A DNA stretch of 64,000 nucleotides from Streptomyces wuyuanensis. Its GTDB lineage: Bacteria > Actinomycetota > Actinomycetes > Streptomycetales > Streptomycetaceae. The notes under the pieces were generated by a model. That model was not told where the DNA came from and did no database searches. It worked only from the letters and a program-made list of their open reading frames with translations. The translations under genes were made by a program, and so were the position numbers. Shown here piece by piece: positions 39,068-47,272 of the stretch. Numbering within the stretch: position 1 is the stretch's first letter; every line of letters begins with the position of its first letter. Location of the stretch: the NCBI RefSeq assembly GCF_900103455.1, contig NZ_FNHI01000003.1:63894-127893 (forward strand). The letters run 5' to 3'.

Positions 39068-39100
39068 GCCCGGTTTGCGAGTGACACGGGAGTCATCCGA

Positions 39101-40417
39101 ATGACGGATCGGACGGAACCGAAGGAGTCGGCGGAGTCGGCGGACCTGCTGGACGCCGGAGAGCGCCTCGGCCGCGACGAGCTGAGGGCCCTGCAACTCG
39201 AGCGGCTGCTGACGACGCTGCGCCACGCGTACGACAACGTCGGCTTCTACCGGGAGTCTTTCGACAAGGCCGGACTGCGCCCCGAGGACTGCCGGTCCCT
39301 GGAGGACCTGGCCCGCTTCCCCTTCACCGCCAAGGCGGATCTGCGCGACAACTACCCGTTCGGGATGTTCGCCGTCGACCAGTCGCGGGTGCGCCGCATC
39401 CACGCCTCCAGCGGCACGACCGGCCGGCCCACGGTGGTCGGCTACACCGACCGGGACCTGGACACCTGGGCGGACGTGGTGGCCCGCTCCATCCGCGCGG
39501 CCGGCGGCAGGCCGGGGCACAAGGTCCATGTGGCGTACGGGTACGGGCTGTTCACCGGCGGTCTCGGCGCGCACTACGGCGCCGAGCGACTCGGCTGCAC
39601 GGTCGTCCCGGCGTCCGGCGGGATGACGGCCCGGCAGGTGCAGCTGATCCAGGACTTCCGGCCCGAGATCATCATGGTGACGCCCTCGTACATGCTGACG
39701 CTGCTGGACGAGTTCGAGCGGCAGGGCGTCGATCCGCGGTCCACCTCGCTGAAGGTGGGGATATTCGGCGCGGAGCCCTGGACCGAGGAGATGCGGCGGG
39801 AGATCGAGGAGAGGTTCGCGATCGACGCGGTCGACATCTACGGGCTGTCCGAGGTGATGGGGCCGGGTGTGGCCCAGGAGTGCCTGGAGACCAAGGACGG
39901 TCTGCACATCTGGGAGGACCACTTCTACCCGGAGGTCGTGGACCCCTTTACCGGCGAGGTGCTGCCGGACGGCGAGGAGGGCGAGCTGGTCTTCACCTCG
40001 CTCACCAAGGAGGCCATGCCGGTGATCCGGTACCGGACACGGGACCTGACGCGGCTGCTGCCGGGGACGGCGCGGGTCTTCCGGCGCATGGAGAAGGTCA
40101 CCGGGCGCAGCGACGACATGATCATCCTGCGGGGTGTGAACCTCTTCCCGACACAGATCGAGGAGATCGTGCTCCGCACGCCCGGGGTCGCCCCGCACTT
40201 CCAGCTCCGCCTGACACGGGAGGGCCGGATGGACGCGCTCACGGTCCGGGCCGAGGCGCGCGAGGGCGTGTCGCCGGAGCAGCGGCAGGCGGCGGCCCTG
40301 GGGATCGCGGCGGCGGTCAAGGACGGGATCGGGGTGTCCGTCACGGTGGAGGTGGTCGATCCGGAGACGCTGGAGCGGTCCGTCGGCAAGATCAAGCGCA
40401 TCGTCGACCTGCGCTGA
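39101..40417 (+). CDS. paaK: Phenylacetate-CoA ligase
   Basis: The 438-residue adenylate-forming enzyme has the PaaK pattern: LQLERLLTTLRHAYDNVGFYRESF at the N-terminus, the P-loop IHASSGTTGRPTVVGYT, YGYGLFTGGLGAHYGAERLG, IYGLSEVMGPGVAQECLETK, and YRTRDLTRLLPG then GRSDDMIILRGVNLFPTQIE, with the catalytic Lys in SVGKIKRIVDLR. It activates phenylacetate to phenylacetyl-CoA using ATP. The rest of the paa epoxidase pathway is not in the window, so the ligase is detached. No strong ribosome binding site precedes ATG 39101. Confidence 0.95.
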   Translation: MTDRTEPKESAESADLLDAGERLGRDELRALQLERLLTTLRHAYDNVGFYRESFDKAGLRPEDCRSLEDLARFPFTAKADLRDNYPFGMFAVDQSRVRRIHASSGTTGRPTVVGYTDRDLDTWADVVARSIRAAGGRPGHKVHVAYGYGLFTGGLGAHYGAERLGCTVVPASGGMTARQVQLIQDFRPEIIMVTPSYMLTLLDEFERQGVDPRSTSLKVGIFGAEPWTEEMRREIEERFAIDAVDIYGLSEVMGPGVAQECLETKDGLHIWEDHFYPEVVDPFTGEVLPDGEEGELVFTSLTKEAMPVIRYRTRDLTRLLPGTARVFRRMEKVTGRSDDMIILRGVNLFPTQIEEIVLRTPGVAPHFQLRLTREGRMDALTVRAEAREGVSPEQRQAAALGIAAAVKDGIGVSVTVEVVDPETLERSVGKIKRIVDLR

Positions 40418-40424
40418 AGCCGGG

Positions 40425-40442
40425 GCCGCGGGGCGCCGCGGC
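40425..40442 (+). terminator. GC hairpin after paaK
   Basis: GCCGCGG-GGCG-CCGCGGC forms a 7-bp perfect stem with a 4-nt loop, 7 bp after the paaK stop codon. No T-tract. Position supports a terminator, but such stems are frequent in this GC content. Confidence 0.45.
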
Positions 40443-40595
40443 GGGCGCGGCGCGGGAGCGGTCGCCGTTCACCCGTGCGCCGTGCACCCGAACGGTCGCC
40501 ACGCTTTGCGGGGCGCCGCCACCGGACGGAGCATCGCTGCGGAAGCCTCGTGCCACAGGCCGCCCGGGCCTGTCCTTCCTGCGGAGGGATACACC

Positions 40596-41141
40596 GTGGA
40601 CACATCCTCACTCGCCGGGATCGAGTCGGTCGTCAAGGGCGGCAGAGCGGTCGTGGCGGCCGACGACACCGCTGTCGTGGATGCGGTGAAGGAGACCGTG
40701 CGCAGCGGCCGCACGGCGACCTTCTATCTGACCCGGTCCCAGTTCGACGCGGTCAATGCGTGGTACTGGACCCCCAGCCGGATGAAGCAGCTCGGTCTGG
40801 AGCCCGTGTCCGACGAGGAGATGTCCCGGATCACGGCGGAACTCGGGGCCGAGGCGTGCGGTTCGGCCTACTCGAACCGGATCAAGTGCCCGTCGGGCCA
40901 CGTCTACGGGGCGTTCGAATTCGTCAAGCAGGGGATCGAGGAACACGGCCTCGAAGCGACCCGGGCGGTGTTCGCGCTCAAGGACACCGCCGTGATCCGC
41001 GCCAACCCGCACCAGCAGGTGCAGTGCGTCGAGTGCCGCCGCCGGCTCGCCACCCCGCACTACTACGTCTACTGGGGCTACGGCTGCTGCGTGGATCTGG
41101 ACGACACCTCGACCGCGGCGTTCGCGGCCCGGAGCCGCTGA
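40596..41141 (+). CDS. Hypothetical protein with Cys-rich motifs, 181 aa
   Basis: GTG 40596 follows GCGGAGGG. No family is recognised. The protein has SGRTATFYLTRSQFDAVNAWYW near residue 40, then Cys/His clusters: KCPSGHVYGAFEFV and QCVECRRRLATPHYYVYWGYGCC. The spacing C-x3-H and C-x2-C suggests a zinc-binding site made from distant segments. There is no signal peptide or membrane helix. It follows paaK after a hairpin, so it probably has its own promoter. Possibly a Streptomyces-specific regulator or stress protein; function not inferred. Confidence 0.78.
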   Translation: MDTSSLAGIESVVKGGRAVVAADDTAVVDAVKETVRSGRTATFYLTRSQFDAVNAWYWTPSRMKQLGLEPVSDEEMSRITAELGAEACGSAYSNRIKCPSGHVYGAFEFVKQGIEEHGLEATRAVFALKDTAVIRANPHQQVQCVECRRRLATPHYYVYWGYGCCVDLDDTSTAAFAARSR

Positions 41142-41315
41142 CCGGGGCCGGGGCGGCGCCGGTTGCCCGAGGGGAGGCCCCGGACCGGCGGAGCAGCCGT
41201 GGGGCCGGTCCTCCGGCAGCTCCGACGGGCCGGTTTCGGGCCCGGAGCGGTGACCGGCTAAGCTCGGCAGCCGCCTCCGGTACCGGGGGTGGAACTCGTC
41301 TGCGGAAAGGGCTGG

Positions 41316-41498
41316 TTGGCTGTGTGGCAGGAGGCGCCGATCTACGACCGGCTCGTCACCGAACGCGGTGACGTGCCCGCTCAGGTGCGCCGGGAGGCCG
41401 AGCAGACCCTGCGCGGCCTGGAGCAGGTGATCCGGCTGGGCGTCGCCCCGGCCGGCATGTACCCGCAGCAGGCCCAGCCGTTCCCGCCCGGGCCGTAG
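41316..41498 (+). CDS. Small conserved hypothetical protein, about 60 aa
   Basis: TTG 41316, five bases after GGAAAGG, is the best start; GTG 41322 and GTG 41289 are alternatives. The product reads AVWQEAPIYDRLVTERGDVP and ends with a helix (AEQTLRGLEQVIRLGVA) and a Pro/Gln-rich tail. This short pattern is common in Streptomyces genomes, but I know of no function. It is closed by convergent transcription from the ligase gene 77 bp away. Confidence 0.7.
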   Translation: MAVWQEAPIYDRLVTERGDVPAQVRREAEQTLRGLEQVIRLGVAPAGMYPQQAQPFPPGP

Positions 41499-41575
41499 CA
41501 CCCCGGACCCGCCGCCGTGGGGCCGGGGCCGGCCGGTGAGAGCGGCCCCTCGGCCCTCGCCGCGGGCGCCGGCCC

Positions 41576-43074
41576 TCAGGCGAACCGGTCGCGCAGTTCC
41601 CGCTTGAGGATCTTGCCGCTGGCGTTGCGCGGCAGTTCGTCGACGAACAGCACCCGCTTCGGCACCTTGAACCCCGGCAGGACCCGGCGGGCGTGGGCGA
41701 CCAGTTCCTCCTGCGTCACGGCGTCCCGCGGCACCACGACGGCCGTGACCGCCTCGATCCAGCGCTCGTCGGGAAGACCCACGACGGCGGCCTCGGCGAC
41801 CGAGGGATGTGTGTAGAGCACGTCCTCGACCTGACGGGACGCCACGAGCACCCCCCGGAGTTGATGACGTCCTTCACGCGGTCGACGATCGTGTAGTAGC
41901 CCTCCTGATCGCGGACCGCGAGATCGCCGGAGCGGAACCAGCCGTCCCTGAAGGCCTCGGCGGTCTCCTCCGGCTTGTCCCAGTAGCCTTCGCACAGCTG
42001 GGGCGAGCGGTAGACGATCTCGCCGGGCGTCCCGTCCGGCACGTCCGTGCCGTCCTCGTCGACGACCTTCGCCTCGACGAAGCGCACCGGCCTGCCGCAG
42101 GAGTCCATCCGCCCCTCGTGCTCCTTGGGCCCGAGCACGGTCGCGAGCGGCCCGATCTCGCTCTGACCGAAGCAGTTGTAGAAGGCGAGCCCCGGCAGCC
42201 TGCCGCGCAGTCCCTCCAGGACGGGCACGGGCATGATCGACGCCCCGTAGTACGCCTTCCGCAGGGTGCTCAGATCGCGGGTGGCGAATTCCGGGTGGTT
42301 CGAGAGGCCGATCCAGACGGTGGGCGGCGCGAACAGGCTGTCGGCCCGTCCCTGCTCCACCAGTTCGAAGATCCGTGCGGCATCCGGCGCGTCGAGGATG
42401 GTGTTCTCCGCGCCGACCGCCAGGTACGGGAGCAGGAACACGTGCATCTGGGCGGAGTGGTACAGCGGCAGCGAGTGGACCGGCTTGTCGTCCTCGTCCA
42501 GGTCCAGGGCGGTGATGGCGCTGACGTACTCGTGCACCAGGGCACGGTGCGTCATCATCGCGCCCTTCGGCAGCGCGGTGGTGCCCGAGGTGTAGAGCAG
42601 CTGTACGAGGTCGCCGGGGCTCCGGTCGGCTTCGAACTCCTGCGGGTCGGCGAGCGCGGCCGACAGCGAGTCGGCGGAATCGCGCAGGTCGCGTACGGCG
42701 AAGTCGCCGGGGACGCGGTCCCTGAGCGCCGGGTCGGCGAGGACGAGCGAACTGCCCGACTGGCGCAGGACGTAGACGAGGTCGTCGCCGGTCAGATTGT
42801 GGTTCACGGGCACGTGGACGAGGCCGGCGCGGGCGCAGGCCAGGAAGACGATGAGGTAGGCGTCGGAGTTGTGTCCGTAGGCGGCGACCCGGTCCCCGGG
42901 GCCGAGCCCGTGGCCGGCCAGAACGGCTGCCGCGGTGCTGACCGCCTGGTCGAGCTCCGCGTACGTCCGGCTCCGGTCGGCGTACCGGACGGCGGTCCGG
43001 TCGGGGGTGCGCAGGGCGCTGCCGCGCAGGATGCCGTCGACCGTGCTGCTGAGGAGGTGCTCCATGGCTGCCAT
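41576..43074 (-). pseudogene. Long-chain acyl-CoA ligase with one homopolymer frameshift
   Basis: Starting at ATG 43074 the protein is a normal AMP-binding ligase: QLLYTSGTTALPKGAMMTHR (P-loop), YNCFGQSEIGPLATVL, FRSGDLAVRDQEGYYTIVDR and RVKDVINSGG. The frame then breaks at a run of six C (41851-41856); one extra base would restore SGGVLVASRQVEDVLYTHPS and the intact C-terminal domain down to SGKILKRELRDRF with the catalytic Lys. All motifs of the roughly 499-residue enzyme are therefore present. A sequencing error in the run is the simplest explanation; a recent inactivating mutation is the alternative. Confidence 0.88.
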
Positions 43075-43160
43075 GGCTGGATCCTGGGCGCCGATCCGGA
43101 CCGGGTCAAGGACGCGGCCGGTCCGGTCCGCCCGGGTGCGGCCCGTCGCCCCACAGGCCG

Positions 43161-44261
43161 TCAGGGGCTGAAGGACAGCAGGACGAAGGCGGCGAACAGC
43201 ACGAGGTGGACGAAGCCCTGGAGCAGGGTGGCCCGGCCGGGGACCACGGTCAGTGCGCTGACCACGGCGGTGAGCGTGAGCAGCACCATGTGGGTGGCGT
43301 CGATGCCCAGGATCAGCGCGCCGGGCAGCCAGATCGAGGCGAGCGCGATCGCCGGGACGGTCAGCCCGATGCTGGCGATGGCGGAGCCGTAGGCGAGGTT
43401 CAGGCTGGTCTGCATCCGGTCCCGGCGCGCGGCCCGTACGGCGGCGAGGGTCTCGGGCATCAGCACCATCAGGGCGATGACGACGCCGACGACGGAGTTG
43501 GGCAGTCCCGCCGACTCCACTCCGCCCTCGATGGTCGGCGAGACGAGTTTGGCGTCCCCGACGACGGCGACGAGCGCCACGAACAGCAGTGCGACGCTCC
43601 ACCAGGTCTGGCGCGTCCCGGGCGGCGGGGCGTGCTCGTCGGGGTCGCTCATGTGCCCGTCGCGCTCGACGGGCAGGAAGTAGTCGCGGTGCCGGACGGT
43701 CTGCACGGCGATGAAGATGGCGTAGAGGCAGAGCGAGGCGATCGCGGCGAACGCCAGCTGCCCCGTGGTGAACTCACGGCCCGGGCGGCCGGTGGTGAAG
43801 GTCGGCAGCACCAGCGTCATGGTCGCGAGGGTGCACACCGTGGCCAGCGCACCGCCGGAGCCCTCGGCGTGGAAGACGGCGACCCGTTTGCGCAGGGCGG
43901 TGACGAGCAGGGACAGCCCGACGATCCCGTTGCAGGTGATCATCACGGCGGCGAAGACCGTGTCCCTGGCGTAGGTCGAGGCCTTCGCACCGCCGCCCGC
44001 CATGAGGGTGACGATGAGTCCGACCTCGATGACGGTGACGGCGACGGCGAGGACGATCGAGCCGAAGGGCTCGCCGACCCGGTGGGCGACGACCTCGGCG
44101 TGGTGCACCGCGGCCAGCACCGCGCCGACGAGGCACAGTCCCACCACGGTCACGGCGAAGCCCGGGAGGTGTCTGCCCCAGCCGACGACGAGCGCCAACG
44201 CGGCGGCGACCGGCACCCATGTGGTCCACTGCGCGCTCAGCGCCTTCGTGCCGGTCTTCAT
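43161..44261 (-). CDS. chaA: Calcium:proton antiporter, ChaA family
   Basis: ATG 44261 (MKTGTKALSAQW) gives 366 residues, the length of E. coli ChaA. The protein has about eleven helices in two inverted CaCA repeats. The ion-binding alpha motifs are visible as GEPFGSIVLAVAVTVIEVGL in the first half and MVLMPETLAAVRAARRDRMQ with SLNLAYGSAIASIGLTVP in the second; each carries the required acidic residue. It exports Ca2+ (or Na+/K+) in exchange for protons across the cytoplasmic membrane. A 38-residue upstream extension to 44321 is open but lacks a good ribosome binding site. Confidence 0.93.
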   Translation of the reverse strand: MKTGTKALSAQWTTWVPVAAALALVVGWGRHLPGFAVTVVGLCLVGAVLAAVHHAEVVAHRVGEPFGSIVLAVAVTVIEVGLIVTLMAGGGAKASTYARDTVFAAVMITCNGIVGLSLLVTALRKRVAVFHAEGSGGALATVCTLATMTLVLPTFTTGRPGREFTTGQLAFAAIASLCLYAIFIAVQTVRHRDYFLPVERDGHMSDPDEHAPPPGTRQTWWSVALLFVALVAVVGDAKLVSPTIEGGVESAGLPNSVVGVVIALMVLMPETLAAVRAARRDRMQTSLNLAYGSAIASIGLTVPAIALASIWLPGALILGIDATHMVLLTLTAVVSALTVVPGRATLLQGFVHLVLFAAFVLLSFSP

Positions 44262-44438
44262 GCGCGCCAGGCTGCCAGGATGCCGGGCGGGTCGCGCGGG
44301 CTGGTGGGCCAACGGGACCACGCGGGTCCGGCCCGTGCGGGAGCACGGGCCGGACCCGCGCGCGTACGGGTACGGACCGGCAGCGGGCCGCGCCGTGCGG
44401 ACCGCGACCGGACGGCGGCGACGGGCGCCCGTGCGGCA

Positions 44439-46016
44439 TCACACCGGCCGGTCGTGTCCCTCCCAGTACGGTTCCCGCAGCCGGCGCTTGTAGAGCTTGC
44501 CGTTGGGGTCGCGGGGCATGGCGCCGATGAAGTCGACGCTCCTGGGCCGTTTGTAGCCCGCGAGGCGCTGCTCGCAGTGGGCGAGGATCGCGGCCGCGAG
44601 TTCGGGGCCGGGCGTGTGGCCTTCGGCGGGCTCGACCACGGCCCTGACCTCCTCGCCCCAGTCGGCGTGCGGGATGCCGAAGGCTGCCGCGTCGGCGACG
44701 GCGGGGTGGCCGAGGAGCACGGACTCGATCTCGGCGGGGTAGATGTTGACGCCGCCCGAGATGATCATGTCGATCTTGCGGTCACGCAGGAAGAGATAGC
44801 CGTCCTCGTCGAGGAGTCCGAGGTCGCCGACCGTGAAGAAGTCGCCGATGCGGTTCTTGCGGGTCTTGGCCTCGTCCTTGTGGTAGCTGAAGCCTCCGGT
44901 GGACATCTTCATGTAGACGGTCCCGAGTTCACCGGGCGGCAGCCGGTTGCCGTCGTCGTCGAAGACGGCGAGTTCGCTGATGGGCCAGGCCCGGCCGACC
45001 GTGCCGGGCTTCTTCAACCAGTCCTCGGCGGTGGCGAAGGCACCGCCGCCCTCGCTCGCCGCGTAGTACTCCTCGACGCAGTGCCCCCACCAGTCGATCA
45101 TCGCCCGCTTCACGTGGTCGGGGCAGGGTGCGGCTCCGTGGATGGCGTGCCGCATGGAGCCGACGTCGTAGCGGCCGCGGACCTCCTCGGGCAGCGCGAG
45201 CAGCCGGTGGAACTGGGTCGGGACCATATGGGTGTGGGTGCACGCATGGGTGTCGATGAGCCGCAGCATCTCCTCGGGCGTCCACTTGTCCATCAGCACC
45301 AGCCGGTGGCCGATGTGCAGCGAGGCTCCGGCGAACTGGAGCACGGCGGTGTGGTAGAGCGGCGAGCAGACGAGGTGGACGTTGCCGTCGAAGGGCCTGA
45401 TGCCGAAGATGCCCAGGAATCCGCCGAGATGGGTCTCCTCCGGCGGTCTGCCGGGAAGCGGGCGGCGGATGCCCCGGGGCCGGCCGGTGGTGCCGGACGT
45501 GTAGTTCATGACCCAGCCGAGGGTGCGGTCGGCGGGCGGTGCCGCCGGCTGTCCGTCGAGCAGTTCGGCATACGGGCGGAAGCCGTCCACGTCGCCGACG
45601 GAGTAGCGCCGGGCGCCGGGCAGGCCCGCCTCGTCCGCGGCGGCGGTCGCGGCGGCGGCGAATCGCTCGTGCGCGATGAGGACCTTGGCTCCCGAGTCCG
45701 CGACGATCCAGGCGATCTCCGGGCCGACGAGATGGTGGTTGACGGGGACGAGGTAGAAGCCGGCCTGGGAGGCGGCGAGGTACGCGGTGAAGAACTCGAC
45801 GCCGTTCGGCAGTACGACGGCGAAGGCGTCGCCCCGCTCCATGCCCGCCGCACGCAGCCCGTGCACGAGCCGGTTGACGTCGGCGTGCAGGCGCCCCGCG
45901 GTCCACTCCTCGCCGTCGGGGGCGATCAGCACGGTCCGTTCCGGATCGGCGCCGGCCTGGGCCCAGAAGCCTCCCGGGGATTCCGTCCGCGGGGTTCCCG
46001 ACGGCCGCTCGCTCAT
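44439..46016 (-). CDS. Acyl-CoA synthetase (AMP-binding), FadD4-like
   Basis: The ATG overlaps the stop of the upstream oxygenase gene by 4 bp (ATGA). The 525-residue ligase has the P-loop MNYTSGTTGRPRGIRRPLPG, the region CTHTHMVPTQFHRLLAL, EEYYAASEGGGAFATAEDWL (A5), FTVGDLGLLDEDGYLFLRDR (A7) and KIDMIISGGVNIYPAEIESV (A8), and ends with GKLYKRRLREPYW holding the adenylation Lys. It activates a fatty or aromatic acid; specificity is unknown. Coupling with a nitronate monooxygenase-like flavoprotein suggests a joint catabolic route for a CoA-linked substrate. Confidence 0.92.
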   Translation of the reverse strand: MSERPSGTPRTESPGGFWAQAGADPERTVLIAPDGEEWTAGRLHADVNRLVHGLRAAGMERGDAFAVVLPNGVEFFTAYLAASQAGFYLVPVNHHLVGPEIAWIVADSGAKVLIAHERFAAAATAAADEAGLPGARRYSVGDVDGFRPYAELLDGQPAAPPADRTLGWVMNYTSGTTGRPRGIRRPLPGRPPEETHLGGFLGIFGIRPFDGNVHLVCSPLYHTAVLQFAGASLHIGHRLVLMDKWTPEEMLRLIDTHACTHTHMVPTQFHRLLALPEEVRGRYDVGSMRHAIHGAAPCPDHVKRAMIDWWGHCVEEYYAASEGGGAFATAEDWLKKPGTVGRAWPISELAVFDDDGNRLPPGELGTVYMKMSTGGFSYHKDEAKTRKNRIGDFFTVGDLGLLDEDGYLFLRDRKIDMIISGGVNIYPAEIESVLLGHPAVADAAAFGIPHADWGEEVRAVVEPAEGHTPGPELAAAILAHCEQRLAGYKRPRSVDFIGAMPRDPNGKLYKRRLREPYWEGHDRPV

Positions 46017-47122
46017 GATGCGCTCCTTCCGGCGATGCGCTGGATGCGGTCCACGGCGCGTTCGAAACCGCGGGTGAGCTCGTCGAACACCTGCTGGACG
46101 CTCCGCTCCGAGGTCATCCGGCCGACGATCTGGCCGACCGGAGTACCGAGCAGCGGTTCGGTCCCGTGCTTCTGGATGCGGGAGACGGCTTCGGCGACGA
46201 GGAGGCCCTGGAGGGGCATGGGCAGGGTGCCGGGTCCGTCGGGGTCGTCCCAGGCGTCGGTCCACTCGGTGCGCAACTGGCGGGCGGGTTTGCCGGTGAG
46301 CGCGCGGGAGCGGACGGTGTCCCCGGAGCCCGCGGCGAGCAGTTTCGCGGTGAGGGCGCGGGAGTGCAGGTCGGCCTCGGTGGTGGTGAGCCAGATCGAG
46401 CCGAGCCAGACGCCCTGGGCTCCCAGGGCCAGTCCGGCGGCGATCTGCTCGCCGCTGCCGATGCCGCCGGCGGCGAGGACGGGCAGCGGGCCGACGGCGT
46501 CGACGACCTCGGGGGTGAGCACCATCGAGGCGATCTCACCCGTGTGGCCGCCCGCCTCGTAGCCCTGGGCGACGACGATGTCGATGCCGGCCTCGGCATG
46601 GCGGCGGGCGTGTGCGGCACTGCCGGCGAGGGCGGCGACGAGCACCCCGTGATCGTGGGCGCGGCCGACGACGTCGGGGGGCGGCGAGCCGAGGGCGTTG
46701 GCGAGGAGCTTGATCGGATAGTCGAAGGCGACGTCGAGTTGGCTCCGGGCGACGTGTTCCATCCAGCCGGTGATCCGCCAGCCGGACGCCTCTCCCTCGG
46801 GTAGCGGGGGGACGCCGTGCTTGTCGAGGAGATCCTGGACGAAGCGGCGGTGCGCCTCGGGGATCATGGCCTCGACCTCGGCCTCGGTGACGCCCTCGAC
46901 CTTTCGGGCCGGCATCACGACGTCGAGGCCGTACGGTCTGCCGCCGGTGTGCTCCTGCATCCAGTCGAGGTCCCGGGCGAGGTCGCCGGGTGCCGTGTAG
47001 CGGACCGCGCCGAGGACGCCGAAGCCGCCGGCCCGGCTGATCGCGGCGGCGACCGCGGGGAACGGGGTGAAGCCGAAGATGGCGTGCTCGACTCCCAGTC
47101 TCTTGCTCAGCTCCGTCTCCAT
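46013..47122 (-). CDS. Nitronate monooxygenase family flavoprotein
   Basis: The 369-residue TIM-barrel protein has the FMN-phosphate-binding marks of the 2-nitropropane dioxygenase family: AAAISRAGGFGVLGAVRY near the N-terminus, IDIVVAQGYEAGGHTGEIAS with the His in GGHTG, and PVLAAGGIGSGEQIAAGLALGAQGVWLGS. A relative, Rv3553 (IpdC), acts on CoA-linked steroid intermediates rather than nitronates, so the true substrate may be an acyl-CoA. It is the first gene of a two-gene unit with the acyl-CoA synthetase. A TCTGAT-N5-GTCAGA palindrome lies 43-60 bp before its start. Confidence 0.9.
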   Translation of the reverse strand: METELSKRLGVEHAIFGFTPFPAVAAAISRAGGFGVLGAVRYTAPGDLARDLDWMQEHTGGRPYGLDVVMPARKVEGVTEAEVEAMIPEAHRRFVQDLLDKHGVPPLPEGEASGWRITGWMEHVARSQLDVAFDYPIKLLANALGSPPPDVVGRAHDHGVLVAALAGSAAHARRHAEAGIDIVVAQGYEAGGHTGEIASMVLTPEVVDAVGPLPVLAAGGIGSGEQIAAGLALGAQGVWLGSIWLTTTEADLHSRALTAKLLAAGSGDTVRSRALTGKPARQLRTEWTDAWDDPDGPGTLPMPLQGLLVAEAVSRIQKHGTEPLLGTPVGQIVGRMTSERSVQQVFDELTRGFERAVDRIQRIAGRSAS

Positions 47123-47164
47123 GGGCGCAGGATGCCGCAGCGGAGCGACCGAGGGAAGAGATTT

Positions 47165-47181
47165 TCTGATGCCGTGTCAGA
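47165..47181. promoter_or_regulatory. Palindrome TCTGAT-N5-GTCAGA, second copy of the lipid-gene operator
   Basis: The site reads TTTTCTGAT-N5-GTCAGATT in context, matching the site at 30531-30547 at every position outside the 5-bp spacer except one arm base. It lies upstream of the nitronate monooxygenase/acyl-CoA synthetase operon. Candidate operator for one shared regulator. Confidence 0.6.
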
Positions 47182-47272
47182 TTCTTGCCCGGCCTTGACG
47201 CCCCCTCACCTCGGCAAGAAAGTTTCACGTGTTGCACGGTCGCCCGAAGGATCCTTTCAGGGAGGGTGAGGT

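Noticed and set aside
43206..46562. 1118-codon plus-strand frame opposite the antiporter and acyl-CoA synthetase
   Set aside because: Antisense shadow. Gly/Asp/Glu/Arg-rich low-complexity translation with no domain or ribosome binding site.
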